From: Prochlorococcus marinus bv. HNLC1
GTDB taxonomy: Bacteria; Cyanobacteriota; Cyanobacteriia; PCC-6307; Cyanobiaceae
Direction: 5' to 3'
Assembly: GCA_000218705.1 (NCBI GenBank)
Contig: GL947594.1
Span: forward strand, 1,451,584 to 1,515,583
Length of the DNA: 64,000 bases
Of this stretch, positions 30,368 through 40,515 are shown in pieces. The stretch's first letter is position 1; each line of letters opens with the position of its first letter. Both the position numbers and the translations under genes were made by a program. Under the pieces are notes generated by a model that made no database searches, was not told the DNA's origin, and was given only the letters and a program-made list of their open reading frames with translations.

Positions 30368-30619
30368 TTAATCGGGATCCAAACTAACTGTTTCAGGAGG
30401 AGGAGAGGGATCTGGATCAGCAATAAGCATGTGTTGCAAGACAATTTCTGGTCTTTCGCTATCTCTCCATCTGATTTTATAAGCAGGCATTTTTGTACCT
30501 CTGCTCGTAGTTTGTTCAACAGGTTCCATTACCCAGCCTCTTCTAGATCGGCCTTGAGGATTTCTTTTCACAACCGCATCTGTGTGCTTGAAGCGGAAAC
30601 CAACACGTTCACCACTCAT
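30368..30619 (-). CDS. Conserved hypothetical protein (83 aa)
   Basis: I do not recognise a named domain. The protein starts MSGERVGFRFKHTDAVVKRN, has a basic, aromatic middle (RSRRGWVMEPVEQT, MPAYKIRWRDSERPEIVLQH) that reads like a small SH3-like beta barrel, and ends in an acidic, proline-rich tail (ADPDPSPPPETVSLDPD). The regular composition contrasts with the Lys/Asn-rich style of random frames here, so I take it as real. No membrane segment is present. It converges with smpB across an 8-base gap and lies downstream of the mreB-to-lysS run. Confidence 0.75.
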   Translation of the reverse strand: MSGERVGFRFKHTDAVVKRNPQGRSRRGWVMEPVEQTTSRGTKMPAYKIRWRDSERPEIVLQHMLIADPDPSPPPETVSLDPD

Positions 30620-30685
30620 TTAAAAATTTCGTATTGGATCAATTAATTTATTTTACTTCATCCAAGGTAAATTTTAAGATTTATT

Positions 30686-32182
30686 TTAACTATGTTCTGG
30701 TTTTAGTAATGGGAAAGGAATGACATCTCTTATTGAAGGACTATTAGTTATCAGCATTATTAAGCGATCGATCCCAATCCCCAAACCTCCAGTAGGAGGC
30801 ATCCCTATTTCTAAAGCTTGTAAAAAATCTTCATCAATGCAATGTGCCTCTAAATCGCCAGCATCTCTTAAAGATTGCTGTAACTCTAACCTTTCTCTTT
30901 GATCTAGAGGATCAATAAGCTCGCTAAAGGCATTTGCAATTTCTCTTCCTGCGATAAACAATTCAAACCTTTGAACAAAATCTTTATTATTATTATGTCT
31001 TCTCGCTAAAGGTGAAATTTCAATTGGATAATCAAAAATAAAAGTAGGCTGAATTAAATTAGATTCAACCTTCTGTTCAAAAATCTCATTTAATAACCTA
31101 CCAAGAGTATTTATTTTTGAAGAAATTTGAATATTTTCCTTTATTAAAGCTTCTTTCGCTTTACTAAAGTCTCCATTGAATGAATCAAAATCAATTCCTG
31201 TAAACTTTTTCACAGAATCTTTCATAGATATCTTTTCCCATGGTTCTGCAAAATTAATTTGTTCACCTTGATAATTAATTTTCAAAGTTTTACAAATTGT
31301 TTGTACAACATGTGACATTAATTCTTCTGTTAATTGCATCATGTCTGCATAATTTGCATATGCTTGATAAATCTCTACTGAAGTAAATTCAGGATTATGC
31401 TTTGTACTGATACCTTCATTGCGAAAAATCCTCCCTAATTCATAAACCTTCTCAAACCCTCCTACTACCATTCTTTTAAGATGTAATTCCGTAGCAATTC
31501 TTAGATAAAGAGGTATATCTAATGTATTATGGTGTGTAATAAAAGGTCTTGCTTCCGCCCCACCTGCTTCAGATTGAAGAATAGGAGTTTCAATTTCTAA
31601 GAAACTTCTTTCATCAAGCCATCTTCGAATTAAACTAATACAAAAGGCTCTGGTTTTAAATACATCTTTGGAACGAGGATTAACAATTAGATCAAGATAT
31701 CTTTGTCTATATCTTTTTTCAATATCTGTAAGACCGTGCCATTTATCAGGTAAAGGCTGAAGAGATTTTGAAAGCATTTGCCATTTTAAAACTTTGATTG
31801 ATAATTCACCTTTGTTAGTTTTTTTAATACTTCCATGAACACCGATCCAGTCGCCAATATCAACTAATTCTTTGAGGTCTTCAAAACATAATTTTTTATT
31901 ATTATTATCCGAATCAATGATTAACTTCTCAAGATAAAGTTGAATTGAACCTTCTTGATCACTAATACTAAAGAAAGCGATCTTACCCATTACACGTTTA
32001 GCTAGAACCCGTCCTGCTATAGAAACATCAATATCAAATTCTTCACCACTCTTGAGGTAACTAAATTTATCATTTAGATATTTTGTTGAATGAGTAACTT
32101 TAAAACTTTCACTATATGGATCAAAACCCTTACTAATTAAAATTTGGGCTTTACTCAAGCGTGCATCTCTAAATTCTGACAA
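30686..32182 (-). CDS. lysS: Lysyl-tRNA synthetase (class II)
   Basis: LysS charges tRNA-Lys. The 498-aa protein has an N-terminal OB-fold anticodon-binding domain (about residues 50-165: [20 protein letters not shown]) and a class II catalytic core: motif 1 near [18 protein letters not shown], motif 2 in [20 protein letters not shown], and motif 3 in [16 protein letters not shown] near the end. Length and order are normal. It follows rpaB by 46 bases on the same strand and may be read from the same transcript. Confidence 0.97.
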   Translation of the reverse strand: MSEFRDARLSKAQILISKGFDPYSESFKVTHSTKYLNDKFSYLKSGEEFDIDVSIAGRVLAKRVMGKIAFFSISDQEGSIQLYLEKLIIDSDNNNKKLCFEDLKELVDIGDWIGVHGSIKKTNKGELSIKVLKWQMLSKSLQPLPDKWHGLTDIEKRYRQRYLDLIVNPRSKDVFKTRAFCISLIRRWLDERSFLEIETPILQSEAGGAEARPFITHHNTLDIPLYLRIATELHLKRMVVGGFEKVYELGRIFRNEGISTKHNPEFTSVEIYQAYANYADMMQLTEELMSHVVQTICKTLKINYQGEQINFAEPWEKISMKDSVKKFTGIDFDSFNGDFSKAKEALIKENIQISSKINTLGRLLNEIFEQKVESNLIQPTFIFDYPIEISPLARRHNNNKDFVQRFELFIAGREIANAFSELIDPLDQRERLELQQSLRDAGDLEAHCIDEDFLQALEIGMPPTGGLGIGIDRLIMLITNSPSIRDVIPFPLLKPEHS

Positions 32183-32228
32183 AATTTGTTTACCTAAGTT
32201 TTATTTAATAAAGTTATCAAAATAAATT

Positions 32229-32976
32229 TCAACTTGCCAAAGATGTAGCAGTTTCTCCTACACGTTGAGAAGCATATCCAATACCTCTTACAGTAAGTAT
32301 TAACTCTGGATTCCTAGGGTCGGGTTCTAACTTCCCTCTTAATCTGGCAACATATACATCAACGACCCTAAGATCAGCAGCTCTTCTTGGAGGATAACCC
32401 CATAGTTGCTCCAAGATTTCAGCTCTTGGTACGACCTTACCTGGTTCATCAAACAATAATTCAAGAAGACTAAATTCAGTATAAGTTAAACTTATCCTTT
32501 CTCCCGCACGTGAAACTTGACGCCTATTTGTATCTACAACTAAATTACCAAACTTCATTACACCTTTCCCTGAGGGAACTTCTTTAGTTTCAGCGACAGA
32601 TACAGTTGGTCCCATTCTTCTTAAAATGGTTGCAATCCTTGCCTCTAACTCTTTAGGACTAAATGGTTTAGAAAGATAATCATCAGCCCCAAGATCTAAA
32701 CCAGCGACTCTTTCAGAAATTGCTTCCAAGGCAGTTAAGAAATATTATTGGAACTACAGATTCTGCTCTGATCCTTCTGCAAACTGCAAAACCATCCATT
32801 TTAGGGAGCATGACATCAAGGACTATCAAATCTGGGTCTTCCTTATGGAAAGCCTCTATAGCCTCTTCTCCATTAGTTGCGGAAAAAACTTCGTAACCAG
32901 CTAATTGTAGTCTTGTAACCAAAACTTTTAATACAGCTGGTTCATCATCAACAACTAGAATACTTGCTTTTGACAT
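32229..32976 (-). CDS. rpaB: OmpR-type response regulator RpaB, frameshifted
   Basis: RpaB is the cyanobacterial master regulator of high-light genes, phosphorylated by Hik33/NblS, and is regarded as essential. The receiver domain shows ILVVDDEPAVLKVL, LIVLDVMLPKMDG with phospho-Asp at about 55, and GADDYLSKPFSPKELEARI. The C-terminal winged helix has LTYTEFSLLELLFDEPGKV, VVDVYVARLRGKLE and VRGIGYA. One extra base at 32735-32736 shifts the frame after VPIIFL; the intended run is TALEAISERV. Joined length is about 248 aa. RpaA is less likely, because the receiver-end motif and tail match RpaB. Confidence 0.93.
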
Positions 32977-33158
32977 CGATAAAAAAGAATTTACTGATTG
33001 AATTCAAAACAGAATGTGCGTTGAATATTTAATTAATATTAATCTAACAAGTAAAAATATAACATTATGTACCGTAAAAGATATATCTTGTATATCTACA
33101 AATTTTTTTTATTATTCAACTAACTTTTTAAAATAAATTTTATATTAAAAATATATAT

Positions 33159-33677
33159 TCAAATTTTTAATTTATATTTTTTACTAAACCAAAAATAAAG
33201 CCATTTACAAAAAACCGGAGCCAATAAACTTGTCAAAAAGACTTGAGCAAAGATATTTTGAACACCATATGAAAAAAGCCATAAAGGACTATTTTCCAAT
33301 AAAAGCTTCACAACCATTTGACAAAAATAAATTACACCACATATTAAACTTCCAATTGCACCAGTTAAACCAAAATGAAGTGGCCTATTATTAAATTGAT
33401 TTAATCTCCCAATTTTACCAAACCAAAATCCACATATCATTAAACCTGGTATTTGAGTGTAAAAATCAGCATTTATAGTATCTAAGATAAATCCTAATAG
33501 AAACCCTACTAACATAGATTTAAATGGTCCATGGATAAGCGCCCAAGGTAATAACCAAAAAATTGGCCAATAAGCTTGATAACCCATCAATGAGAGCCAA
33601 GAAGGATTCCAAAAAATTACTAAAGGTATTATTAAAAAAGAAATTAAAGATAGATATTGATGTAAATAAAACTTCAT
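33159..33677 (-). CDS. mreD: MreD-like rod-shape membrane protein
   Basis: A 172-aa hydrophobic protein with about five membrane segments (for example YLSLISFLIIPLVIFW near the start and IGSLICGVIYFCQMVVKLL in the second half). It lies directly after mreC without a gap on the same strand, the usual place of mreD, whose product joins MreB and MreC in guiding cell-wall synthesis. The sequence is weakly conserved in this family, so the name rests on size, topology and position more than on motifs. An A+T-rich gap of 182 bases separates it from rpaB. Confidence 0.8.
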   Translation of the reverse strand: MKFYLHQYLSLISFLIIPLVIFWNPSWLSLMGYQAYWPIFWLLPWALIHGPFKSMLVGFLLGFILDTINADFYTQIPGLMICGFWFGKIGRLNQFNNRPLHFGLTGAIGSLICGVIYFCQMVVKLLLENSPLWLFSYGVQNIFAQVFLTSLLAPVFCKWLYFWFSKKYKLKI

Positions 33678-34427
33678 TCAAAATCTCATTCTAAAAATTT
33701 GAACCCAATCAATAGCTTCTTGCTTCGCAGTTAATTGGACAGTAGCAATAGTATTAGGTTTTGATTCATTATCTATAGATTGAATAATACCAATTGGTAT
33801 ATTTGGAGGCAATATAGTACTTGCTGGAGAAGATAATATATAATCACCAATTTGTATATCGGCGTTTTTAGAGTAAAAAAATAATTTTGGAGTTTTTGTT
33901 CCTACACCAATTAATAATCCATGAAGATTTGCTCTTTGATTCCAAACACCTACCTTACTATTAGGAGCCGTAAGTAATTGAACTGAAGAAGTTAACTTAG
34001 AAGTATTCTCTACAATACCAATCAACCCCCCAGGACCTATTACTGCATCTCCAGTACTCACACCATTTTGGGAACCTTTATTTAAAAGAATTTTTTTCCA
34101 CCAACTACCAGTATTTCTTGATATTACTGATGAATTTAACTTATTAGCTTCGGAAAAATTTTGAAGATCTAAAAGCTGTCTCAAACGTAAATTATCCTTC
34201 TCAAGTTGATTTAATTTAATATTTAATTCTTGATTTATACTTTTTCTGAGAATTTCTTGTTGATATTCTCCTGGCCAAAAAGGTTTCGTTATGAAGTAAT
34301 AAACATCTCTAAAAATGAACGTTTTTGATAATCTAACAATTAATAATATTAAAAAAAATAATATTATGATCCAAGATTTTCTGTTATTCCACCAACGAGA
34401 CGTTGAAAGCCGTCGGAACTTCACCAC
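33678..34427 (-). CDS. mreC: Rod-shape-determining protein MreC
   Basis: MreC is a bitopic inner-membrane protein that links MreB to periplasmic cell-wall enzymes. The 249-aa protein has one N-terminal membrane helix (SWIIILFFLILLIVRL, residues about 19-34), a coiled coil (KSINQELNIKLNQLEKDNLRL, about 63-83, cut here at 20 or fewer per run) and the beta-rich periplasmic domain with VISRNTGSWWKKILLNKG, SVQLLTAPNSKVGV and a late LTAKQEAIDWVQI. It follows mreB by 5 bases and abuts mreD. Length is near the lower end for the family but complete. Confidence 0.92.
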   Translation of the reverse strand: MVKFRRLSTSRWWNNRKSWIIILFFLILLIVRLSKTFIFRDVYYFITKPFWPGEYQQEILRKSINQELNIKLNQLEKDNLRLRQLLDLQNFSEANKLNSSVISRNTGSWWKKILLNKGSQNGVSTGDAVIGPGGLIGIVENTSKLTSSVQLLTAPNSKVGVWNQRANLHGLLIGVGTKTPKLFFYSKNADIQIGDYILSSPASTILPPNIPIGIIQSIDNESKPNTIATVQLTAKQEAIDWVQIFRMRF

Positions 34428-34432
34428 TAAAT

Positions 34433-35485
34433 CTAATCTCTTACTGCATTTCTAGCAAAATCAGGTGTATCAACAACTCTCTTCAGCTTTTTGAAATCAT
34501 CAAGAACTTCTCCACAACCGTTAACAACACATAACAATGGATTTTCTGCAATATGTGTAAAAATCCCAGTTTCATGGCTTAATAAATCACTTACACCTCT
34601 AACTAATGCACCTCCTCCAGCGAGCATTATTCCTCTATCAACAATATCTGCAGCCAATTCTGGAGGCGTTCTTTCAAGAGTTCTTTTTACTGCTTCAACG
34701 ATTTTATTTAAAGGATCTGTCATTGCTTCTCTAATTTCTCCAGATGTTAAATTAATACATCTAGGCAAACCAGATAACAAATGTAAACCTCTAACTTCTA
34801 TTGAAGTTTTATCAAAATCATCATTAGGAAATGCAGAGCCAATTTTAATTTTAATATCCTCAGCAGTCCTTTCTCCTACAACTAAGTTATGCACTTTTTT
34901 AAGATAAATGGCTATAGAATCATTAATTTCATCACCAGCCACTCTAACTGATTCACTTAAGACCGTTCCTCCTAAACTCAGCACAGCGACCTCGGTAGTA
35001 CCTCCTCCAATATCTACAATCATAGTTCCTATAGGTTCAGTAACTGGCAAAGAAGCTCCTATAGCTGCTGCGACTGGTTCATCAATCAGATGAACTTCTC
35101 TTGCTCCAGCCAATCCAGCTTCTCGGACAGCTCTCCTCTCAACGCTAGTCACACCACTAGGGATACCAATGACTAATCTAGGAGCTATAATTCCTCTCCC
35201 TTCATTAGATTTTTGAATAAACATTTTCAGCATTTGTTCGGCTGCGTCGAAATCAGCAATAACTCCATCTTTAAGTGGTCTCACTGCACGAATATTTCCT
35301 GGTGTTCTACCAAGCATTAACTTAGCATCTTCTCCAACTGCTAATGGGACTCCCTCCTCGAGATCTAGAGCAACAACTGATGGCTCTTGTAAAACGACTC
35401 CCTTACCTGAAACATGAATTAAAGTATTAGCGGTTCCTAGATCAATTCCAATATCTCTAGAGAATTTAAATCGATTAAAAATCAT
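34433..35485 (-). CDS. mreB: Rod-shape-determining actin homologue MreB
   Basis: MreB forms membrane-bound filaments that direct side-wall growth. The 350-aa protein shows the actin-fold phosphate loops: GIDLGTANTLIHVSGKGVV (phosphate 1), TMIVDIGGGTTEVAVLSLGG (phosphate 2) and the adenosine motif IMLAGGGALVRGVSDLL near residue 290. PRLVIGIPSGVTSVERRAV and LIDEPVAAAIGASLPV are also typical. It leads the mreB-mreC-mreD operon and diverges from ssb across 137 bases. Codon use is less A+T-skewed than neighbours, as often seen in highly expressed genes. Confidence 0.97.
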   Translation of the reverse strand: MIFNRFKFSRDIGIDLGTANTLIHVSGKGVVLQEPSVVALDLEEGVPLAVGEDAKLMLGRTPGNIRAVRPLKDGVIADFDAAEQMLKMFIQKSNEGRGIIAPRLVIGIPSGVTSVERRAVREAGLAGAREVHLIDEPVAAAIGASLPVTEPIGTMIVDIGGGTTEVAVLSLGGTVLSESVRVAGDEINDSIAIYLKKVHNLVVGERTAEDIKIKIGSAFPNDDFDKTSIEVRGLHLLSGLPRCINLTSGEIREAMTDPLNKIVEAVKRTLERTPPELAADIVDRGIMLAGGGALVRGVSDLLSHETGIFTHIAENPLLCVVNGCGEVLDDFKKLKRVVDTPDFARNAVRD

Positions 35486-35622
35486 ATTAATTAATTATTA
35501 ATTTGTTCAGATAATATATTAATTTTCAAGGAAACTCTATAACTTATGCAGTTAAGTTATGAACAGCTTGCAATTAATCAAGCAAAATTGAAAATCATGT
35601 GTAGTATAAGAAAAAATATTTT

Positions 35623-35997
35623 ATGGAAATTAACACAGTAAATTTAGTTGGTCGCGCTGGGCGAGAGCCTGATGTCAGATATTTTGAGTCAGGAAGTACA
35701 GTTGCTAATTTTACACTTGCAGTCAATAGAAGGAGTAGAGATGAAGAGCCAGATTGGTTTAACCTAGAAATCTGGGGTAAACAGGCTCAAATTGCTGCTG
35801 ATTATGTTCGGAAAGGTTCATTAATTGGCATTACAGGAAGTCTTAAAATAGATTCTTGGAAAGATAAAAATACAGGTGAAGATAGATATAAGCCAGTTAT
35901 AAGAGTAGATAGATTAAACTTATTGGGATCAAAAAAAGATAATGAAACTAACAATAATTATTCAAATAATGGTAATAATAATGATATTCCTTTTTAG
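35623..35997 (+). CDS. ssb: Single-stranded DNA-binding protein
   Basis: SSB coats single-stranded DNA in replication, repair and recombination. The 124-aa protein has the OB fold (INTVNLVGRAGREPDVRYFE, TVANFTLAVNRRSRDEEPDW, WGKQAQIAADYVRKGSLIGI) and a short Asn-rich linker (ETNNNYSNNGNNND) ending in IPF. The acidic -DDIPF tip that binds partner proteins is reduced to NDIPF, which is common in marine picocyanobacteria. The stop overlaps the opposing DedA stop by four bases (TTAG). Start ATG at 35623. Confidence 0.95.
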   Translation: MEINTVNLVGRAGREPDVRYFESGSTVANFTLAVNRRSRDEEPDWFNLEIWGKQAQIAADYVRKGSLIGITGSLKIDSWKDKNTGEDRYKPVIRVDRLNLLGSKKDNETNNNYSNNGNNNDIPF

Positions 35998-36647
35998 GTT
36001 TTAAATTTAATATTTCTTAGATATTTTAAAATAAAAAATATACTAATTATTAATAATAAAGGTTTTATAAAAACTTTTAAGTTATCTACATATGTTTCTA
36101 TAATTCTATAATTTTCACCGAAAATATAACCTGCTAAGGACAATAATGAGACCCATATCAAACTACCTAAAGTTGTCCATATAAGAAATTTTCTTAGAGG
36201 CATCAATTCAATACCGGCTGGTACTGATATTAAAGTCCTTATTCCAGGTATTAATCTTCCCCAGAACACCAAAGAGACCCCATATTTATCAAACCATAAT
36301 TTACTTTTATTAAAATCTTTTGAGGTAATACCTAAAAATTTACCTTTACTTTCAACAAAGTTTGCGAGTTTCTTCTCATTTAAGAATCTTCCTAAATAGT
36401 ACCAAGGTAATGCTCCAAGGACTGTACCTATTAAACCAAATAGAACTAAAATATAAAAATTTAAATTACCTTGATAAACAAAGAAACCACCTAACGGCAT
36501 TATTATTTCAGAAGGAATTGGAGGTATTATATTTTCAAGAAACATTGCAAAACAGATAACTAAATATGCAACATTAGGATTATTCTTTACTGAATCTGAA
36601 ATTATTTCAGGAATAGAAGTAATAATATTTAGAAATAAGATATCCAA
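35994..36647 (-). CDS. DedA-family membrane protein
   Basis: A 217-aa integral membrane protein with about five or six hydrophobic segments. The family signature is present at [20 protein letters not shown] (about residues 128-147), and [19 protein letters not shown] near residue 42 matches the re-entrant loop region of the SNARE-associated/VTT superfamily. DedA proteins are linked to undecaprenyl-phosphate and phospholipid recycling; the exact role here is not shown. It follows ahcY by two bases once that gene's frameshift is corrected, so the two are probably co-transcribed. Confidence 0.92.
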   Translation of the reverse strand: MDILFLNIITSIPEIISDSVKNNPNVAYLVICFAMFLENIIPPIPSEIIMPLGGFFVYQGNLNFYILVLFGLIGTVLGALPWYYLGRFLNEKKLANFVESKGKFLGITSKDFNKSKLWFDKYGVSLVFWGRLIPGIRTLISVPAGIELMPLRKFLIWTTLGSLIWVSLLSLAGYIFGENYRIIETYVDNLKVFIKPLLLIISIFFILKYLRNIKFKT

Positions 36648-36649
36648 AT

Positions 36650-38067
36650 TTAATATCTATATAATTCAGATTTATAGGGCCCATCACAGATACATTGATG
36701 TAATCAGCTTGTTCTTGAGTCAAGGTTGTTAATTTAGCACCAATTTTGTCTAAATGTAGTCTTGCTACCATTTCATCTAAATGCTTAGGCAATACATAAA
36801 CTTCATTTAAGTAATCATCACCTTTACTGAAAAGTTCAATCTGAGCTAATACTTGATTTGTGAAAGAATTACTCATTACAAAGCTAGGATGACCAGTAGC
36901 ACAACCTAAATTAACTAACCTACCTTCTGCTAAAAGGATGATTTTGTTTCCAGTTGGGAGAGAGATATGATCAACTTGAGGTTTAATATTTTCCCATTCA
37001 TAATTCTTTAGGGAAGCTACATCTATTTCATTATCAAAATGACCAATATTACAAACTATTGCTTCATCTTTCATTTGGATTAAATGTTCATGAGTAATAA
37101 CTTTGTAATTACCAGTTGCAGTTACGAATATATCTATATCTTTAACAACATCATCTAAAGTGACTACGCTATAACCTTCCATTGATGCCTGAAGGGCACA
37201 AATAGGATCAACCTCTGCGACTTTAACAATAGCTCCAAGACCTCTTAAGGATTGCGCTGAACCTTTACCAACATCACCAAAGCCAATAACCAATGCAACC
37301 TTACCAGCTATCATCACATCTGTTGCTCTTTTGATGCTATCAACTAAAGATTCTCTACATCCATATAAATTATCAAACTTACTCTTGGTAACTGAATCAT
37401 TCACATTAATTGCAGGGAATGGTAAATTTCCTTCTTTTTGAAGTTGATATAACCTTGCAACACCAGTTGTTGTTTCTTCAGTTACACCAATAATATTTGA
37501 TTTTATTCGAGAATAAAAAGTTGAATCTTCTTTTAATTTGGTTTTGATAGATTTGAATAAGGCAATTTCCTCTTCATTTTGAGGATTATCGAGTACAGAA
37601 ATATCTTTTTCCGCTTTACTACCTAAAATTAAAAGTCCAGTTGCATCTCCACCATCATCAAGGATCATATTTGGTGAATCATCCTCCCAGTCAAGGATAT
37701 AGTGTGTATATTGCCAATATTCATCTAGTGTTTCGCCTTTCTTTGCATAAACTGGAATATTTCTCTTAGCAATAGCAGCAGCGGCATGATCTTGTGTTGA
37801 AAAAATATTACATGAAGCCCATTTAACTGCGGCACCCAATTCTACTAAAGTCTCTATTAATACAGCAGTCTGGATTGTCATATGTAAACTACCAGCAATT
37901 TTTGCCCCTTCTAAAGGCTTTGCAGAAATATACTTTTGTCTTAAGGCCATAAGACCAGGCATCTCAGTTTCAGCAATATTCAATTCTTTTCTACCAAAGT
38001 CAGCTAATGAAAGATCAGCAACAACATAATTTGGAACAGAAGTTTTATTTGATTTAGCGATGGTCAT
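36650..38067 (-). CDS. ahcY: S-adenosylhomocysteine hydrolase, frameshift at the C-terminus
   Basis: AhcY cleaves S-adenosylhomocysteine to homocysteine and adenosine, relieving product inhibition of methyltransferases. Visible are [51 protein letters not shown], the NAD-binding [30 protein letters not shown] and [17 protein letters not shown]. The true C-terminus, YKSELYRY, with the NAD-contacting lysine and tyrosine, is out of frame: one base is missing near 36685, after VSV. Read uncorrected, the gene gains an unrelated tail and runs to 36607 over the DedA start. Corrected length is 472 aa, normal for cyanobacteria. Confidence 0.95.
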
Positions 38068-38117
38068 ATTTAAGTGAGACTATACTAGTAAACTATAGAT
38101 GATTTTATGTTCTAATC

Positions 38118-38552
38118 GTGTTTCTTAAAAATATATCTGAGACTATTGCTTTCGGAAAAGATTTTGTAACAAATTTAGAACCACAATCAATTGTTATTTT
38201 AAAGGGGCCCATAGGAGCTGGCAAAACATCATTCGTTCAGGGTATTGGTCAAGGATTATGCATAAAAGAGTCTATTACAAGTCCCACATTTTCTCTCTCA
38301 AACCACTATGGATCAGGATCCATGTATCTAATCCATATGGATCTTTATAGAATTGAAAGTAGCTTATCTGCAAGGGAATTATTTATAGAAGAAGAAGAAG
38401 AATTAGAAATAAATAATGGACTTTTAATTATTGAGTGGCCCGAACTTGTTGAACCAATTATTGAAAAATATTGGGAAATAGAAATCAATTATGCTTCTCA
38501 AGATGGTAGAAACTTTAATATCTATGAACCAGAATCTTCTAAAAATTTATAA
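38118..38552 (+). CDS. tsaE: tRNA t6A-modification ATPase TsaE
   Basis: TsaE works with TsaB and TsaD to make N6-threonylcarbamoyladenosine at position 37 of ANN-decoding tRNAs. The 144-aa protein shows Walker A in VILKGPIGAGKTSFVQGI (residues about 26-43), SITSPTFSLSNHY and the HMDLYRIESS segment with its conserved aspartate, and IIEWPELVEPI as expected for YjeE proteins. I chose GTG at 38118 because upstream ATG frames stop at once. Its 3' end overlaps the opposing kinase gene by 31 bases. Confidence 0.92.
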   Translation: MFLKNISETIAFGKDFVTNLEPQSIVILKGPIGAGKTSFVQGIGQGLCIKESITSPTFSLSNHYGSGSMYLIHMDLYRIESSLSARELFIEEEEELEINNGLLIIEWPELVEPIIEKYWEIEINYASQDGRNFNIYEPESSKNL

Positions 38553-39511
38553 ACTAATTTTTCTTCAGGTTGTTGCTCGATTGCACCCTCACCAAAGCAA
38601 GTTAAAAGACCACAAACGCTAGCAAATTTTATATTTTCTTTAATTTTAGAATGATTATCTAGATTTGAATTCAAATAATATCTAGAAATCAAGCCGGCTA
38701 AAAAAGCATCTCCTGCACCAGTCGTATCTACAATTTTAGATGTATGTTTAACGACTTCATTAGATCCCTTAATACCATTTAAATACCAATTTATGGGTTT
38801 CGCACCATTAGTAATAATTACATCTGGTTGTTTTATTAATACTTTAGAGATCTCAGATGGATCGCTTGTATTAAAAAATAAGTCGGCCTCTTCATTCGCA
38901 AGCTTCAATATATCTGCATGATGTAAAAATTTTTTTACTTTTTTCAGCTTTGCATCTTTATCAATATTAGAATTTTCCCAGAAAATTTCTCTCCAATTAA
39001 CATCAATAATAATTTTTATTCTAAATTTTTTTGCAAAATCTAAAATAAAATATAAGGCATCAGAAGATTGAGAAAAAGCTAATAAATTAGTTCCCGTAAC
39101 AATATATTTAGTATTTAAAAATAGTTTTTTTAAATTTTTTATATTGGTATTTAACAACAATTTATCTAACATTTCATCAGCGAAACTACTTGATTTAGTA
39201 ACTTCAAATCCAGAGAATGATCGATCGCCAGATTCATCTCTCATGACTTTTACAATTCTCGTGGATGCTTGTTTAGCAATTTGTAAAAAATCAATATTTA
39301 TATTTAATTGTTGAAATAGTCTAATAAATTCTCTTCCGTATTCATCATCTCCTAAACAACCTATAAAAGCAGCTGGTACTTCAAGTTTTCGCAACGCGCA
39401 TACAACATTTGCTGGGGCACCACCCAAATAATTTCTAAAATTAGAATCTGATTTATTTATGATTTTGTCTATAAGAGCTTCCCCAATACAAATAACTTGT
39501 AACTTAGACAT
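38522..39511 (-). CDS. PfkB-family carbohydrate kinase (fructokinase-like)
   Basis: A 329-aa ribokinase-fold sugar kinase. The N-terminus VICIGEALIDKI, the sugar-binding YLGGAPANVVCALRKL (PfkB signature 1, residues about 29-44), FIGCLGDDEYG and the catalytic VDTTGAGDAFLAGLISRYY (signature 2, Asp base near 280) are all present. GGAPANVA-type motifs are typical of fructokinases, and the family commonly phosphorylates fructose in cyanobacteria that make sucrose or glucosylglycerate, but the substrate is inferred. It converges on tsaE with 31 bases of overlap. Confidence 0.9.
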   Translation of the reverse strand: MSKLQVICIGEALIDKIINKSDSNFRNYLGGAPANVVCALRKLEVPAAFIGCLGDDEYGREFIRLFQQLNINIDFLQIAKQASTRIVKVMRDESGDRSFSGFEVTKSSSFADEMLDKLLLNTNIKNLKKLFLNTKYIVTGTNLLAFSQSSDALYFILDFAKKFRIKIIIDVNWREIFWENSNIDKDAKLKKVKKFLHHADILKLANEEADLFFNTSDPSEISKVLIKQPDVIITNGAKPINWYLNGIKGSNEVVKHTSKIVDTTGAGDAFLAGLISRYYLNSNLDNHSKIKENIKFASVCGLLTCFGEGAIEQQPEEKLVYKFLEDSGS

Positions 39512-39600
39512 AACAATAAAATTACTTTAATCAAACTACATAATTAGCTATATACAATTATTTAATTTATCAATTAACGTAATAAAAATGAGAATTTTTA

Positions 39601-40515
39601 ATGAATAATCAAGTTGAAAATATATGGAAATGGAGGGATTGGGATATATCATGGTCCTTATCAAACAATCTAGGTAAAAATTCTGAAACCAATATTCTTT
39701 TAATTCATGGTTTTGGGGCTTCAAAAAATCACTGGAGAAATAACCAAAAATTCTTAGGCAATTATTACAATTGCTACGCAATAGATTTATTAGGTTTTGG
39801 AGAAAGTAGTCAGCCAGGTGCAACTTTAGATTATGAATTTCCAAAAGATAATGAAGTTAAATATTGCTTTGATTTATGGGCAAATCAAATTACAGATTTT
39901 TGTCATGAAATAATTAAAGGGCCAGTCTTTTTGATTGGGAACTCTATTGGTGGAATTGTTTCATTGAAATCAGGAGAAATTTTAAAAAGTAATTGTGAAG
40001 GTTTAATTTTAATAGATTGTGCTCAAAGAACTATGGATGATAAAAGACTTAAAAAAGGTGATATTTTAATGAATTTTTTGAGACCAGTAATAAAAACTTT
40101 AGTGAGTAAAAGGTTTATTAGTCAAAATCTTTTTAATAGGGCTGCTAATCCTGGTACTATCAAACAAATACTTAATCAGGCTTATCCATCTGGGAAAAAT
40201 GTCAATGATGAGCTAATTCAAATTTTATATCAACCATCTCAACGAAAAGGATCTGCAGAAGCTTTTCGTGGTTTTATCAATTTATTTGATGATTATTTGG
40301 CTACAGATTTATTTAAGAAAATTGAAACTGATATACACCTTATTTGGGGAGAAAAAGACCCTTGGGAATCACTTGAGGAAGCAAAACAATGGGTAAATGA
40401 TTATAAAGAAATTAAAAGTCTAAATGTGATTAAGGATGCTGGTCATTGTCCTCATGATGAGAATCCAGAAGAAACTAATAAATTAATTTTAAAAATTATT
40501 CAAGAAACGAAATAA
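39601..40515 (+). CDS. Alpha/beta-hydrolase fold protein (paralogue)
   Basis: A 304-aa probable serine hydrolase. Catalytic features are LLIHGFGASKNHW, AIDLLGFGESSQP, the nucleophile elbow GNSIGG (Ser near residue 119), the acid in LIWGEKDPW and the His of DAGHCPHDENPEE near the end. It shares these blocks almost word for word with the hydrolase at 11071-11970, so they are paralogues with different mid-regions. Possible substrates include chlorophyll or lipid esters, by analogy with plant pheophytinase-like relatives; this is conjecture. The 3' end overlaps the opposing sigma-factor gene by 16 bases. Confidence 0.9.
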   Translation: MNNQVENIWKWRDWDISWSLSNNLGKNSETNILLIHGFGASKNHWRNNQKFLGNYYNCYAIDLLGFGESSQPGATLDYEFPKDNEVKYCFDLWANQITDFCHEIIKGPVFLIGNSIGGIVSLKSGEILKSNCEGLILIDCAQRTMDDKRLKKGDILMNFLRPVIKTLVSKRFISQNLFNRAANPGTIKQILNQAYPSGKNVNDELIQILYQPSQRKGSAEAFRGFINLFDDYLATDLFKKIETDIHLIWGEKDPWESLEEAKQWVNDYKEIKSLNVIKDAGHCPHDENPEETNKLILKIIQETK

